Assembly: GCF_000621725.1 (NCBI RefSeq)
Contig: NZ_JHXM01000009.1
Span: 98,045 to 162,044, forward strand
Direction: 5' to 3'
DNA length: 64,000 nt
From: Xylanibacter brevis ATCC 19188
GTDB lineage: Bacteria; Bacteroidota; Bacteroidia; Bacteroidales; Bacteroidaceae
This document shows, piece by piece, positions 26,001 through 33,321 of the stretch. Each line of letters opens with the position of its first letter. Positions within the stretch are counted from its first letter, which is position 1. Below the pieces are notes generated by a model. That model searched no databases. It saw only the letters and a list, made by a program, of their open reading frames with translations, and was not told the DNA's origin. Position numbers and translations under genes: made by a program.

Positions 26001-26571
26001 CATAGACCTTGACCTTATTGATATTACTGAACCCTGCTTGACGTATCAGGGCCTCGGTGATTTGATAGATACCTGTCTCGGGAATACTGATCTTGGCCCA
26101 CTGACCAGAGGCTAAGACAGAATGATCGACATAGCGCTTTTCACCAGCTCGGTGCATCAGCGCCTGACGCTTACCCAGGGGAGTGGCCTGCACCTTCAGT
26201 TTGAAGCTGACCAGCTTTTGGTACTTTCCATCGCGATAGACCAAAGGCACAAAACCTACATGCAGCGAAGCCTGCTTGCGCGAGACACCAATATGCTGTT
26301 CTACAACAGGCAATGCTGGCAGAGGAGATGATGTAATCTGATGATAACGCTCGATATCTGCCTCAGACATATCGATAAATTCAGGATAAGCGATCGTCAC
26401 GCTATAGGCAGAATCGGCATAATGAGCATCTAAGTCATAGATGCGAGAAAAAAAAGGAAGAACCGAGTCTATCTTGACCTCAGATGCAGTCAGGTTAAAG
26501 AATTCCTGTGCAGAGATGTTGACCACACCTGCCAGCATTCCAAAAAGAATCAAGACGAATCGTTTCTTCAT
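23044..26571 (-). CDS. porU: Type IX secretion C-terminal signal peptidase PorU (gingipain-like, C25)
   Basis: 1175 aa, close to the P. gingivalis protein in length. PorU removes the C-terminal sorting domain from cargo and attaches the product to A-type lipopolysaccharide. Seen: signal peptide MKKRFVLILFGMLAGVVNISAQ; an N-terminal propeptide-like region; a C25 peptidase domain with catalytic His681 in DYCGHGAAY and Cys714 in TASCDIMPFD; GKGGA/NPKGGAIAFFGTTRT after it; Ig-like domains; and its own C-terminal sorting-like domain (DMSGRQLWSHSESGV..TGVYLYRVLI). It starts 6 bp after the FAA-hydrolase-like gene and precedes porV. Confidence 0.95.
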   Translation of the reverse strand: MKKRFVLILFGMLAGVVNISAQEFFNLTASEVKIDSVLPFFSRIYDLDAHYADSAYSVTIAYPEFIDMSEADIERYHQITSSPLPALPVVEQHIGVSRKQASLHVGFVPLVYRDGKYQKLVSFKLKVQATPLGKRQALMHRAGEKRYVDHSVLASGQWAKISIPETGIYQITEALIRQAGFSNINKVKVYGYGGALQPDVLTGSYLASTDDLKEVPQCVVGGKHLFHAVGPVGWESATATERTRNFYADYGCYFLTESDGEPLTVDSLTFADSFYPTNNDYHTLHEVDDFAWYHSGRNLSESTLLTASGISYQLPSHTTSAKLTVKLTSDNNFEVEVLLNGTSLGTMSNTSGLPSYSKAIERSNTFAIDGLLTETNNVTLRLKSGSAVRLDYLCLTHPTPAAMPSLSQTSFKSPTFVYRITNQDHHADQPADMVIIIPTSQQVLSQALRLKELHESKDDMRVTIVPADELYNEFSSGTPDANAYRRYLKMLYDRAESEADAPRYLLLFGDGAWDNRMRTLSWRTYSPDDFLLCHEAENSFSETDSYVADDYFCLLDDGEGAKLTISDKLDVGVGRLTARTEEEARVMVDKIVSYRNNEQAGSWQNTLCFLGDDGNDNDHMRAAESAASAIEKAFPNYQLRRIYWDAYPRVVSSTGYSYPEVENVVKQQMKDGALIMDYCGHGAAYCLSHEMVLQRADFSEQTSLRLPLWITASCDIMPFDSQEENIGETAMLNPKGGAIAFFGTTRTVWSYANREVNRTFLNHVLSSTDGRKNTLGDAVRLTKNQVWNTAYPYNKLHYVLLGDPALSLAAPTGEMVVDSINGKAVADGVVTLKAGERVVVKGHVVNAASSQGVDDQFNGIVSMTVKDVEETIVCRQNDDVETYSAFVYKDRPNVLYVGSDSVSNGRFTVTFAMPSDISYGASSGLIHLYAVSDNGQEAQGRNESFVMAGNAQLANDGIGPSIYCYLNSSSFTNGDAVNTTPYFFAELTDKDGINASGSGLGHDLELIIDNDPMMTYRLNDYFQYAFGQYTSGTVGYSIPTLSEGPHTLLFRAWDVLNNASTAELKFNVVKGLTPHCFSVMCTKNPATTSTSFIINHDRTGSNMDVVVEVFDMSGRQLWSHSESGVSTDNTYTVNWNLTVEGGSKLQTGVYLYRVLIATDGSRKASQAKKLIILRQ

Positions 26572-26577
26572 TATGTC

Positions 26578-27195
26578 TTATTTACATGTAAAGTCTAACA
26601 CTTTGCGATCTTCCAGAAAACCTTCCAGATGATCGTCGATCTTAACAGGTCCCACACCTACAGGAGTTCCTGTATAGAGCAGGTCGCCCGTCTTCAGCGT
26701 AAAGAACTGCGAGATATAGGCAATCAACTCGTCAATCTTATAGAGCATCTCGCAGGTGTTTCCACTCTGCACGGTCTGTCCGTTGATGTCCAGATGAAAA
26801 TCCAGAGCCTGCACATCGCGGAACTTCTCTTTCTCGATCCATTCGCCAATAGCTGCACTGCCATCAAACCCCTTACAGATAGTCCACGGGTTACCTTTCT
26901 TGCGAGCCTCTTCCTGCATATCACGTGCCGTAAAGTCGATACCCACCGTAACGGCATCATAATAGCGATGGGCAAAACGTGCGGGAATACCCTTTCCCAG
27001 CCTACAGATGCGCACCACCACCTCGGCCTCGTAATCCACCCGCTGACACCAGTCTGGAATAAAGAAGGGCTTTCTGTCCTTCAGTAAAGCAGAATCAGCC
27101 TTGGTGAAAATCACAGGACGCTCTGGTTTATATAACGTTCCATCCAGTTCTTTATTGTGCTGGATGTAGTTCATTCCTACTCCAAAAATCTTCAT
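26578..27195 (-). CDS. Fumarylacetoacetate hydrolase family protein
   Basis: 205 aa, matching the short FAHD1/YcgM subgroup. These metal-dependent enzymes hydrolyse or decarboxylate acylpyruvates or oxaloacetate-like diketo acids. Seen: MKIFGVGMNYIQHNKELDG, KADSALLKDRKPFFIPDW, the metal-binding EAEVVVRICRLGKG glutamate, GIDFTARDMQEEARKKGNPW and the C-terminal LLYTGTPVGVGPVKIDD. It is the first gene upstream of porU with only 6 bp between them, so it may be cotranscribed, though no functional link to secretion is known. The exact substrate is not determinable. Confidence 0.88.
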   Translation of the reverse strand: MKIFGVGMNYIQHNKELDGTLYKPERPVIFTKADSALLKDRKPFFIPDWCQRVDYEAEVVVRICRLGKGIPARFAHRYYDAVTVGIDFTARDMQEEARKKGNPWTICKGFDGSAAIGEWIEKEKFRDVQALDFHLDINGQTVQSGNTCEMLYKIDELIAYISQFFTLKTGDLLYTGTPVGVGPVKIDDHLEGFLEDRKVLDFTCK

Positions 27196-27220
27196 AATAC
27201 CACAAACTACGTTTCAGGTA

Positions 27221-27253
27221 AAAAGAAAGGCGGATGCACGATACATCCGCCTT
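27221..27253 (-). terminator. Terminator of the rplM-rpsI-rpsB-tsf operon
   Basis: Perfect stem AAGGCGGATG / CATCCGCCTT with a 7-nt loop, followed on the minus strand by TTTCTTTTT, 25 bp after the tsf stop. Confidence 0.8.
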
Positions 27254-27277
27254 ATCCATTATTTTATTTGTCGTTGA

Positions 27278-28276
27278 TTACTCAGCAACGAGTGTGAAGC
27301 GACGGAAAGCAACAATCTCGAGTTCCTTATCCTGAGCCTTCAGCCACTGTGCAACAGAAGCCTTGTCGCCGTCACCGAACTGGAACTCCTGGTCAACCAG
27401 GCAGTTCTCCTTCAGGAACTTCTGCACACGACCCTTGGCGATGTTCTCGATCATGTTAGGATTCAGCGAAGCAGCCTTCTCAGCAGCAGCCTTCTCCTTC
27501 AACTCGCGAGCTTCCTTAGCCTGCTCCTCAGTGAGCCAGCCCTTGTTGATATTGCTTGCGATGTGATCTTCGCTATCAACGAGGTTGGGGTTGATACCGG
27601 CCTTCTTCAGAACAACCTCTACGTACTTCTCAACCTGCTCCAGCTTGGTCTTCTCAACGGCAGTGTTGTACTCCTCGTCGAGAACCTTCTGGTCAACCTG
27701 CTCTGCATTCAGAGCAACAGGCTTCATAGCTGCAACCTGCATAGCTACCTTGTGGCCAGCCTCTGCATTCTCCTTGTTGGTCTGAACCATGGTGCACAGA
27801 GTGTGCTTACCCATGTGGTCATAAACCTCGATGTTGTTACCCTCGAGAGTCAGGTAGCCATCGAGCTCCATCTTCTCACCAGTGATACCAGAACGCTGTG
27901 TTACAGCATCCTGAACCTTCTGACCGTCGGCCAGGGTCAGCTCCTTCACCTCGTCCAGAGTCTTAGCCTGAGCAGCGATAGCTGCGTCGAGGACAGCCTG
28001 GGTCAGAGCGATGAAGTCAGCACCGTTAGCTACGAAGTCAGTCTCACACTTCAGGGCGATAGTAGCAGCGAAGTTACCAACCTTCTTCACGAGTACGCAA
28101 CCATTAGAGGTCTCACGATCTGAACGCTTAGCAGCGATAGCCAGACCACGCTCACGAAGCAGCTCCTTAGCACGATCGAAATCACCTTCAGCCTCGGTCA
28201 GAGCCTTCTTTACGTCAGCCAGACCAGCGCCAGTCATAGCGCGAAGCTTCTTGATATCGTCAATTGAAATTGCCAT
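27278..28276 (-). CDS. tsf: Translation elongation factor Ts
   Basis: 332 aa from the ATG at 28276 (MAISIDDIKKLRAMTGAGLADVK); an upstream in-frame ATG at 28306 would add 10 residues not found in the family. EF-Ts exchanges GDP on EF-Tu. Seen: the N-terminal UBA-like domain with TGAGLADVKKALTEAEGD, the LRERGLAIAAKRSDRE linker, and the KCETDFVANGADF core motif. The protein is longer than the E. coli version, as usual in Bacteroidetes. It follows rpsB by 39 bp and is the last gene of the ribosomal operon. Confidence 0.97.
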   Translation of the reverse strand: MAISIDDIKKLRAMTGAGLADVKKALTEAEGDFDRAKELLRERGLAIAAKRSDRETSNGCVLVKKVGNFAATIALKCETDFVANGADFIALTQAVLDAAIAAQAKTLDEVKELTLADGQKVQDAVTQRSGITGEKMELDGYLTLEGNNIEVYDHMGKHTLCTMVQTNKENAEAGHKVAMQVAAMKPVALNAEQVDQKVLDEEYNTAVEKTKLEQVEKYVEVVLKKAGINPNLVDSEDHIASNINKGWLTEEQAKEARELKEKAAAEKAASLNPNMIENIAKGRVQKFLKENCLVDQEFQFGDGDKASVAQWLKAQDKELEIVAFRRFTLVAE

Positions 28277-28315
28277 AATTAAATTCTTCGATTTTAAAAT
28301 TTTCAATTCATGAAA

Positions 28316-29143
28316 TTACTCTGCAGCGGGAGCCTCTTCTGCGGCGGGAGCCTCAGCAGCCTCATCCTTGCGAGCACGACGGGTGCGCTTGGGCTTAGCC
28401 TCATCAGCAGCAGCCTCTGCCTGAGCATCAGCAGCCTTCTCGTCGGCCTTCTCTACCTTACGCTCTTCAACACCCTCGGCGATAGCAGCGCAGCAAGCGT
28501 TGAGGATTACCTCTACGCTGTCCTTAGCGTCATCGTTAGCAGGGATAACGAAGTCGATGTTCTTAGGATCGCTGTTGGTATCAACGATACCGAATACGGG
28601 GATACCCAGACGGTTAGCCTCGGCAACAGCAATGTGCTCCTTCATAACGTCAACAACGAACAGGGCGCTTGGCAGACGAGTCAGGTCAGCGATAGAACCG
28701 AGGTTCTTCTCCAGCTTAGCGCGCTGACGAGTAATCTGCAGCAGCTCGCGCTTAGACAGGTTACCATAGGTACCATCCTGCATGAGCTTATCAATATTAG
28801 CCATCTTCTTCACAGCCTTGCGGATGGTGGGGAAGTTGGTCAGCATACCACCGGGCCAGCGCTCGATAACATAAGGCATGTTAACGCTTGCTGCCTTCTC
28901 GGCGATCACTTCTTTAGTCTGTTTTTTAGTACCTACGAAGAGGATTTTCTTACCACCGCGAGCGATGTTCTTCAGTGCCTCTGCAGCCTCGTCAACCTTA
29001 ACAACAGTCTTGTGGAGGTCGATGATGTGAATACCATTACGCTCAGTGTAGATGTAGGGAGCCATGGCGGGGTTCCACTTACGCTTCAGGTGACCGAAGT
29101 GACAGCCAGCCTGCAACAGCATATCAAAATTTGTTCTTGCCAT
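28316..29143 (-). CDS. rpsB: 30S ribosomal protein S2
   Basis: 275 aa. Seen: MARTNFDMLLQAGCHFGHLKRKWNP, IYTERNGIHIIDLHKT, ILFVGTKKQ, RWPGGMLTNFPTIRKAV and the IPVFGIVDTNSDP block. The last 50 residues are a low-complexity Ala/Glu/Lys-rich extension (KPKRTRRARKDEAAEAPAAE), a lineage-specific tail. It is preceded by a 235-bp spacer containing a stable structured leader (29201-29279), unlike the short gaps elsewhere in the operon. Confidence 0.98.
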   Translation of the reverse strand: MARTNFDMLLQAGCHFGHLKRKWNPAMAPYIYTERNGIHIIDLHKTVVKVDEAAEALKNIARGGKKILFVGTKKQTKEVIAEKAASVNMPYVIERWPGGMLTNFPTIRKAVKKMANIDKLMQDGTYGNLSKRELLQITRQRAKLEKNLGSIADLTRLPSALFVVDVMKEHIAVAEANRLGIPVFGIVDTNSDPKNIDFVIPANDDAKDSVEVILNACCAAIAEGVEERKVEKADEKAADAQAEAAADEAKPKRTRRARKDEAAEAPAAEEAPAAE

Positions 29144-29199
29144 TTTTTCTTAAATGCTTTAATTGTTTGTTTACTTTCTTTTTAATCTTGTTAGATCAA

Positions 29200-29280
29200 C
29201 CCGGGAGTAATTGAGAACTGTGGTGAGAACGGAGCGAGGCATCGCCTCATTCATTCTCGGAGCAGACCAAGTCCCCCGGA
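29200..29280 (-). promoter_or_regulatory. Candidate structured mRNA leader of rpsB
   Basis: In the 235-bp rpsI-rpsB gap. On the minus strand an outer stem CCGGGGG / CTCCCGG (29273-29279 with 29201-29207, one G-U) encloses a nested hairpin GAGAA..GAGGC-GAT-GCCTC..TTCTC (29225-29258). Such leaders commonly bind the encoded ribosomal protein for autogenous control. The fold and position are seen; control by S2 is inferred. Confidence 0.55.
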
Positions 29281-29378
29281 TTTAGATACTAAACCGTTCA
29301 GTTTCTTGTGGCGAGTCTCATGCAGCGCAGCAGGTCATACAACCTTTCCATACGCTCATCATGACTCTCGGTCCAAGA

Positions 29379-29765
29379 TTAACGCTTACTGAACTGGAAG
29401 CGACGACGTGCCTTGGGACGACCTGGCTTCTTACGCTCAACCTCACGGCTATCACGTGTCAGGAAGCCCTGACTGCGCAGTGTCTTCTTATCCTCAGCAT
29501 TAACCTTAACGAGTGCGCGGGCAATAGCGAGACGCAGAGCCTGGCTCTGGCCAGTGAAACCACCACCGTCGAGGTTTGCCTTGATGTCATACTTCTCAGC
29601 AACTTCCAGCAGGTTCAGGGGCTGCTTAACAACGTACTGCAGGATAGCTGAGGGGAAATATTCTGTTAAGTCCTTCTTGTTGATCGTGATCTTGCCAGTA
29701 CCCTCTGACAGATAAACGCGAGCTACTGAGCTCTTGCGACGACCTATAGCGTTAATTACTTCCAT
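29379..29765 (-). CDS. rpsI: 30S ribosomal protein S9
   Basis: 128 aa, standard size. Seen: the N-terminal MEVINAIGRRKSSVARVYL, GGGFTGQSQALRLAIARALV, and the strictly conserved C-terminal basic tail ending KKPGRPKARRRFQFSKR, which reaches the decoding centre of the ribosome. It is 9 bp after rplM on the minus strand, the usual L13-S9 pair. Confidence 0.98.
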   Translation of the reverse strand: MEVINAIGRRKSSVARVYLSEGTGKITINKKDLTEYFPSAILQYVVKQPLNLLEVAEKYDIKANLDGGGFTGQSQALRLAIARALVKVNAEDKKTLRSQGFLTRDSREVERKKPGRPKARRRFQFSKR

Positions 29766-29774
29766 CTCCTTTTA

Positions 29775-30236
29775 TTATTTATACTGGTTAATATCAATAG
29801 CCTTTGGCTGCTGAGCCTCGTGCTTATGCTCTGTTCCCTCGTATACATAGAGGTTGTTCAGCAGGCTGCGACCGAGGGGACCCTTGGGCAGCATACCCTT
29901 TACTGCATGACGGATGATGCGATCAACACCATTGGGGCGCTTGCGCAGCTCAGCGGGTGTGTTGAAACGCTGACCACCAGGATAGCCAGTATAACGAGTG
30001 TAAACCTTATCGGTTTCCTTCTTGCCGGTGAAACGCACCTTGGCAGCATTGATAATAATAACGTTGTCGCCACAATCTACGTGTGGGGTGAAGCTGGGCT
30101 TATACTTGCCACGAATCAGCTTTGCGACCTTAGAAGCGAGACGACCTACTACCTGATCAGTAGCGTCGATAACTACCCACTCCTTCTTGGCAGTCTCTTT
30201 ATTGATAGAGACGGTCTTGTAACTTAAAGTGTTCAT
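29775..30236 (-). CDS. rplM: 50S ribosomal protein L13
   Basis: 153 aa. Seen: ATDQVVGRLASKVAKLIRGK, DCGDNVIIINAAKVRFTGKK, YTRYTGYPGGQRF, HAVKGMLPKGPLGRSLLNNL and YVYEGTEHKHEAQQP, all diagnostic of L13. It is the first gene of the rplM-rpsI-rpsB-tsf operon, preceded by a 140-nt leader from a promoter at 30387. Confidence 0.98.
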   Translation of the reverse strand: MNTLSYKTVSINKETAKKEWVVIDATDQVVGRLASKVAKLIRGKYKPSFTPHVDCGDNVIIINAAKVRFTGKKETDKVYTRYTGYPGGQRFNTPAELRKRPNGVDRIIRHAVKGMLPKGPLGRSLLNNLYVYEGTEHKHEAQQPKAIDINQYK

Positions 30237-30680
30237 TCTTAAATAAATTTACTAAAAAACAGTTTTTTACTTTATAAAGTTGATTGTGTGAACGCCGATT
30301 CCCAAACCGTGCCATCCGGCCAAAGACAGTCACTATTTACACGACGCCCGTGGGGATTCTAAGACTCTCCCCCAATAATCGGACTGCAAAGGTACTCACA
30401 TTAATTGAAATTAAGAAGCATACATCCATGCAGTAACCATAAAATTATAGTTATTTAACATAAATAAGTATTATTAACCAATCCAAAAGGCGCTTATAAA
30501 CCAAAACAGCACTTCAAGCATGATGCTAATTGACTTCATAACAGGGCATTAAATGCCGCAGTGGAACAAGCACGAAAGTTGCCACTTTTCCGATAATCCT
30601 TGAAAAAGGAACATCTTTATTTGCGTGTTTAATAAAAATATAGTACCTTTGCACACCATATTATTATATATATAGGAAGT
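30237..30680. promoter_or_regulatory. Divergent control region of rplM (-) and argS (+)
   Basis: No gene is seen in this 444-bp gap. The rplM side has a minus-strand -7 box TACCTTTG (30387-30394) and then an approximately 145-nt leader, rich in GC at its 5' half (GGGGGAGAGTCTTAGAATCCCC and GCCGGATGGC segments) and AT-rich near the ATG; it may be a ribosomal-protein leader. The argS side holds a promoter at 30620-30651. Between them are AT-rich sequence and a 13-bp palindrome GGCATTAAATGCC (30545-30557) of unknown role. Confidence 0.5.
30620..30651 (+). promoter_or_regulatory. Promoter of argS: TTTG-20-TACCTTTG
   Basis: TTTG at 30620-30623, a 20-nt spacer and TACCTTTG at 30644-30651; predicted leader of about 23 nt before the ATG at 30681. 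It fits the Bacteroidetes consensus well. Confidence 0.75.
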
Positions 30681-32465
30681 ATGAATATCGAGACACTGAT
30701 AAGTCAAGCCGCAGGTCAGGCCGTCAAGGCGCTCTACGGCATGGAGGCAAGCGAAAAGATGTTGCAGCTGCAGAAGACACGCAGCGAGTTTGAGGGTAAC
30801 CTGACACTGGTGGTTTTCCCATTTGTGAAAGCCGCTAAAAAATCACCTGAGCAGACCGCCCAAGAGATTGGACAGTATCTGGTTGACAACTGTTCGGCCG
30901 TTGAGAAGTTCAACGTTGTTAAGGGTTTCTTAAACCTGAGCATTGGCGAGGGTGCATGGCTGCAACTGCTGCAAGCTATGGACAGCGACGAGCACTACGG
31001 TATGAAGCAAGCCGACGAGAATGCGCCTCTGGTTATGATTGAATACTCTTCACCCAACACCAACAAGCCCCTTCACTTGGGTCACGTGCGCAACAACCTG
31101 CTGGGTTGGTCATTGGCTCAGATTATGGAGGCCAACGGCAACAAGGTGGTGAAGACCAACATCGTCAACGACCGCGGTATTCATATCTGTAAATCTATGC
31201 TCGCTTGGCTGAAGTACGGCAATGGCGAGACTCCCGAATCATCTGGCAAGAAGGGCGACCACCTCATTGGCGACTACTACGTGGCTTTCGACAAGCACTA
31301 TCGCGAAGAGGTGAAGGAGCTCGTGGCACAGGGCATGGACGAGGAGAAAGCCAAGCAGGAAGCTCCCCTTATCAAGGAGGCTCACGAGATGCTGGTGAAA
31401 TGGGAAAACAACGATCCCGAGGTTCGCGCTCTGTGGGAGAAGATGAACAACTGGGTATATGCCGGTTTCGATGAGACCTACAAGAAGATGGGCGTGGGCT
31501 TCGACAAGATATACTATGAGTCTCAGACCTACCTTAAAGGTAAGGCCAAGGTGGAAGAAGGACTCGCCAAAGGACTCTTCGAGCGCCACGAGGACAACTC
31601 CGTATGGGCTGACCTGACTAACGAGGGACTGGACCAGAAGCTGTTGCTCCGTTCTGACGGCACCAGCGTCTATATGACACAGGACATCGGTACGGCCGAG
31701 ATGCGCTTCAAGGACTTCCCCATCGACAAGATGATCTACGTGGTTGGCAACGAGCAGAACTATCACTTCCAGGTGCTCTCTATCCTGCTCGACCGTCTGG
31801 GCTTCAAGTGGGGTAAGGAACTGGTTCACTTCTCTTACGGCATGGTGGAACTGCCCAACGGTAAGATGAAGAGCCGCGAGGGTACCGTTGTAGATGCCGA
31901 CGACCTGATGCAGCTGATGGTTGACGACGCCTACAAGACCTCTATGGAACTGGGTAAGTTTGACGATATGACCGAAGAGGAGCGCCGCGAGATTGCCCGC
32001 ATCGTGGGTATGGGCGCGCTGAAATACTTCATCCTGAAGGTTGACGCCCGCAAGAACATGCTGTTCAACCCCGAGGAGAGTATCGACTTCAATGGCAATA
32101 CGGGTCCTTTCATCCAATATACATACGCTCGTATCCGCAGCATTCTGCGTAAGGCAGAGGCTGAAGGCTTAAAGCCAGCATGTGCTGCCGCACAACTGGC
32201 AGAGAAAGAGGTTGAGCTCATCCAGAAGATGTCTGAGTTTGGCGCTGCCGTAGAGCAGGCTGGCAAGGACTACAGCCCCTCTGGCATTGCCAACTACTGC
32301 TACGAGCTGACCAAGGTATTCAACCAGTTCTACCATGACTTCAGCATTTTGAACGAGGCCGACGAGCAGAAGAAGGCCGTGCGCCTGATGTTGGCTAAGA
32401 ATGTTGCCAAGATTATCAAGAACGGCATGAGCCTGCTGGGTATTGAAGTTCCTGAAAGAATGTAA
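30681..32465 (+). CDS. argS: Arginyl-tRNA synthetase
   Basis: 594 aa class I synthetase charging tRNA-Arg. Seen: the N-terminal ArgS additional domain (FEGNLTLVVFPFVKAAKKSP), the HIGH signature as HLGH in SSPNTNKPLHLGHVRNNLLG, FDKIYYESQTYLKG, the KMSKS-equivalent KMKSREGTVVDADDL, and a DALR anticodon-binding domain ending LLGIEVPERM. The length is normal. It is followed after 1 bp by an RNase H-like gene, probably cotranscribed. Confidence 0.98.
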   Translation: MNIETLISQAAGQAVKALYGMEASEKMLQLQKTRSEFEGNLTLVVFPFVKAAKKSPEQTAQEIGQYLVDNCSAVEKFNVVKGFLNLSIGEGAWLQLLQAMDSDEHYGMKQADENAPLVMIEYSSPNTNKPLHLGHVRNNLLGWSLAQIMEANGNKVVKTNIVNDRGIHICKSMLAWLKYGNGETPESSGKKGDHLIGDYYVAFDKHYREEVKELVAQGMDEEKAKQEAPLIKEAHEMLVKWENNDPEVRALWEKMNNWVYAGFDETYKKMGVGFDKIYYESQTYLKGKAKVEEGLAKGLFERHEDNSVWADLTNEGLDQKLLLRSDGTSVYMTQDIGTAEMRFKDFPIDKMIYVVGNEQNYHFQVLSILLDRLGFKWGKELVHFSYGMVELPNGKMKSREGTVVDADDLMQLMVDDAYKTSMELGKFDDMTEEERREIARIVGMGALKYFILKVDARKNMLFNPEESIDFNGNTGPFIQYTYARIRSILRKAEAEGLKPACAAAQLAEKEVELIQKMSEFGAAVEQAGKDYSPSGIANYCYELTKVFNQFYHDFSILNEADEQKKAVRLMLAKNVAKIIKNGMSLLGIEVPERM

Positions 32466-32466
32466 C

Positions 32467-32925
32467 ATGCAGAACCCTCCCGACTATAGACACGACACCG
32501 TACTGCCCTTACCCATGGAGGTAAAGGCAGACGCGTGGGCTGTGGACGCGGCCTGTAGCGGCAATCCCGGTCCTATGGAATATCAATGCATCGACTTACA
32601 AACAGGTGCACAGGTGTTTCACTACGGCCCCGTCAAAGGCACAAACAACATCGGAGAGTTTCTAGCCATCGTTCACGCTTTGGCACTCTGCTGGCAGAAG
32701 GGACTTCACGACAAGACCATCTATAGCGACAGCAACAATGCCATTTTATGGGTGAAAAAGCGTCAATGCAAGACCAAACTAGAGCGCACCCCCGAAACGG
32801 AGCCGCTCTATCAAGTTATCCTACGTGCCGAAAACTGGCTGCGCACGCACAACTACCGCAATCCTATCGTGAAATGGGAAACCAAGAAATGGGGTGAGGT
32901 GCCAGCTGATTTTGGGAGAAAGTAG
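32467..32925 (+). CDS. RNase H-like family protein
   Basis: 152 aa from the ATG at 32467, one base after the argS stop; an ATG at 32443 inside argS would add eight residues. Ribonuclease H cleaves RNA in RNA-DNA hybrids using four acidic residues: seen here are Asp27 in WAVDAACSGNPGPMEY, Glu in NNIGEFLAIVHAL, Asp in IYSDSNNAILWV and a C-terminal Asp in VPADFGRK. The usual DGSC..NPG is altered to DAACSGNPG. No N-terminal hybrid-binding domain is present; the first 20 residues are unique. Substrate preference is uncertain. Confidence 0.8.
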   Translation: MQNPPDYRHDTVLPLPMEVKADAWAVDAACSGNPGPMEYQCIDLQTGAQVFHYGPVKGTNNIGEFLAIVHALALCWQKGLHDKTIYSDSNNAILWVKKRQCKTKLERTPETEPLYQVILRAENWLRTHNYRNPIVKWETKKWGEVPADFGRK

Positions 32926-32993
32926 CCCACCACCCGACCTCCCCAAGGAGATGACCCCCACCCGACCTCCCCAAGGGGGAGGAGATGGTTGGG
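32926..32993. repeat. C-rich repeat, two tandem copies (left flank of array B)
   Basis: Two copies of CACCCGACCTCCCCAAGG (32931-32948 and about 32959-32976), the second extended into GGGAGGAGATGG. Both begin immediately after the stop at 32925. Inverted relatives occur at 33266-33321. Confidence 0.75.
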
Positions 32994-33103
32994 CGCGTTT
33001 TTCACTTTGATTTAAACTGAAATGCTAGCTTATTTTGGGCGTTTGGCAGGGATAGAGAGGCACTTTTAGCAGGCAACAGTTTTTACTGTTGCTCCCGGGC
33101 TAG

Positions 33104-33257
33104 AGTCTAGATTGAGCGCATCTAAAGTCTAGATTGGATGAATCTAGAGTCTACATTGTACATTTCTAAACTCTAGATGCGACACAAAACTTACCGAATT
33201 ACAACGCAATAGCGCCACTTTTACTTTATAAAAGCGGCGCTATTGCATTTCAAAACC
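33104..33257. repeat. 22-bp-period intergenic array B (about 7 units)
   Basis: Units of 22 bp start at 33104, 33126, 33148, 33170, 33192, 33214 and 33236. The first four share AGTCTAGATTG / AGTCTACATTG / ACTCTAGATGC at the same offset and end CTAA/CTAG. The last two share GCCAC(T)TTT / GGCGCTATT starts and AAAA near the end, and create a perfect 11-bp inverted repeat GCAATAGCGCC (33206-33216) / GGCGCTATTGC (33236-33246). It sits between convergent genes and is flanked on both sides by inverted C-rich repeats. Confidence 0.7.
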
Positions 33258-33265
33258 TATCATTT

Positions 33266-33321
33266 CCTCCCCTTGGGGAGGTCAAGAGGGGGGCCTTTCC
33301 CCTTTGGGAAGTCAGGTGAGG
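33266..33321. repeat. C-rich repeat, two inverted copies (right flank of array B)
   Basis: CCTCCCCTTGGGGAGGTC (33266-33283) and CCTTTCCCCTTTGGGAAGTC (33294-33313), each followed by a G-rich end. The reverse complement shares GACCTCCCCAAGGGG with the left-flank copies. The first copy is itself a perfect CCTCCCC / GGGGAGG palindrome and may serve as a terminator for both genes. Confidence 0.75.

Noticed and set aside
30481..30600. A fifth 22-bp array upstream of argS
   Set aside because: The pair CCAAAAGGCGCTT and CCAAAACAGCACTT is 18 bp apart and no other unit fits a 22-bp register.
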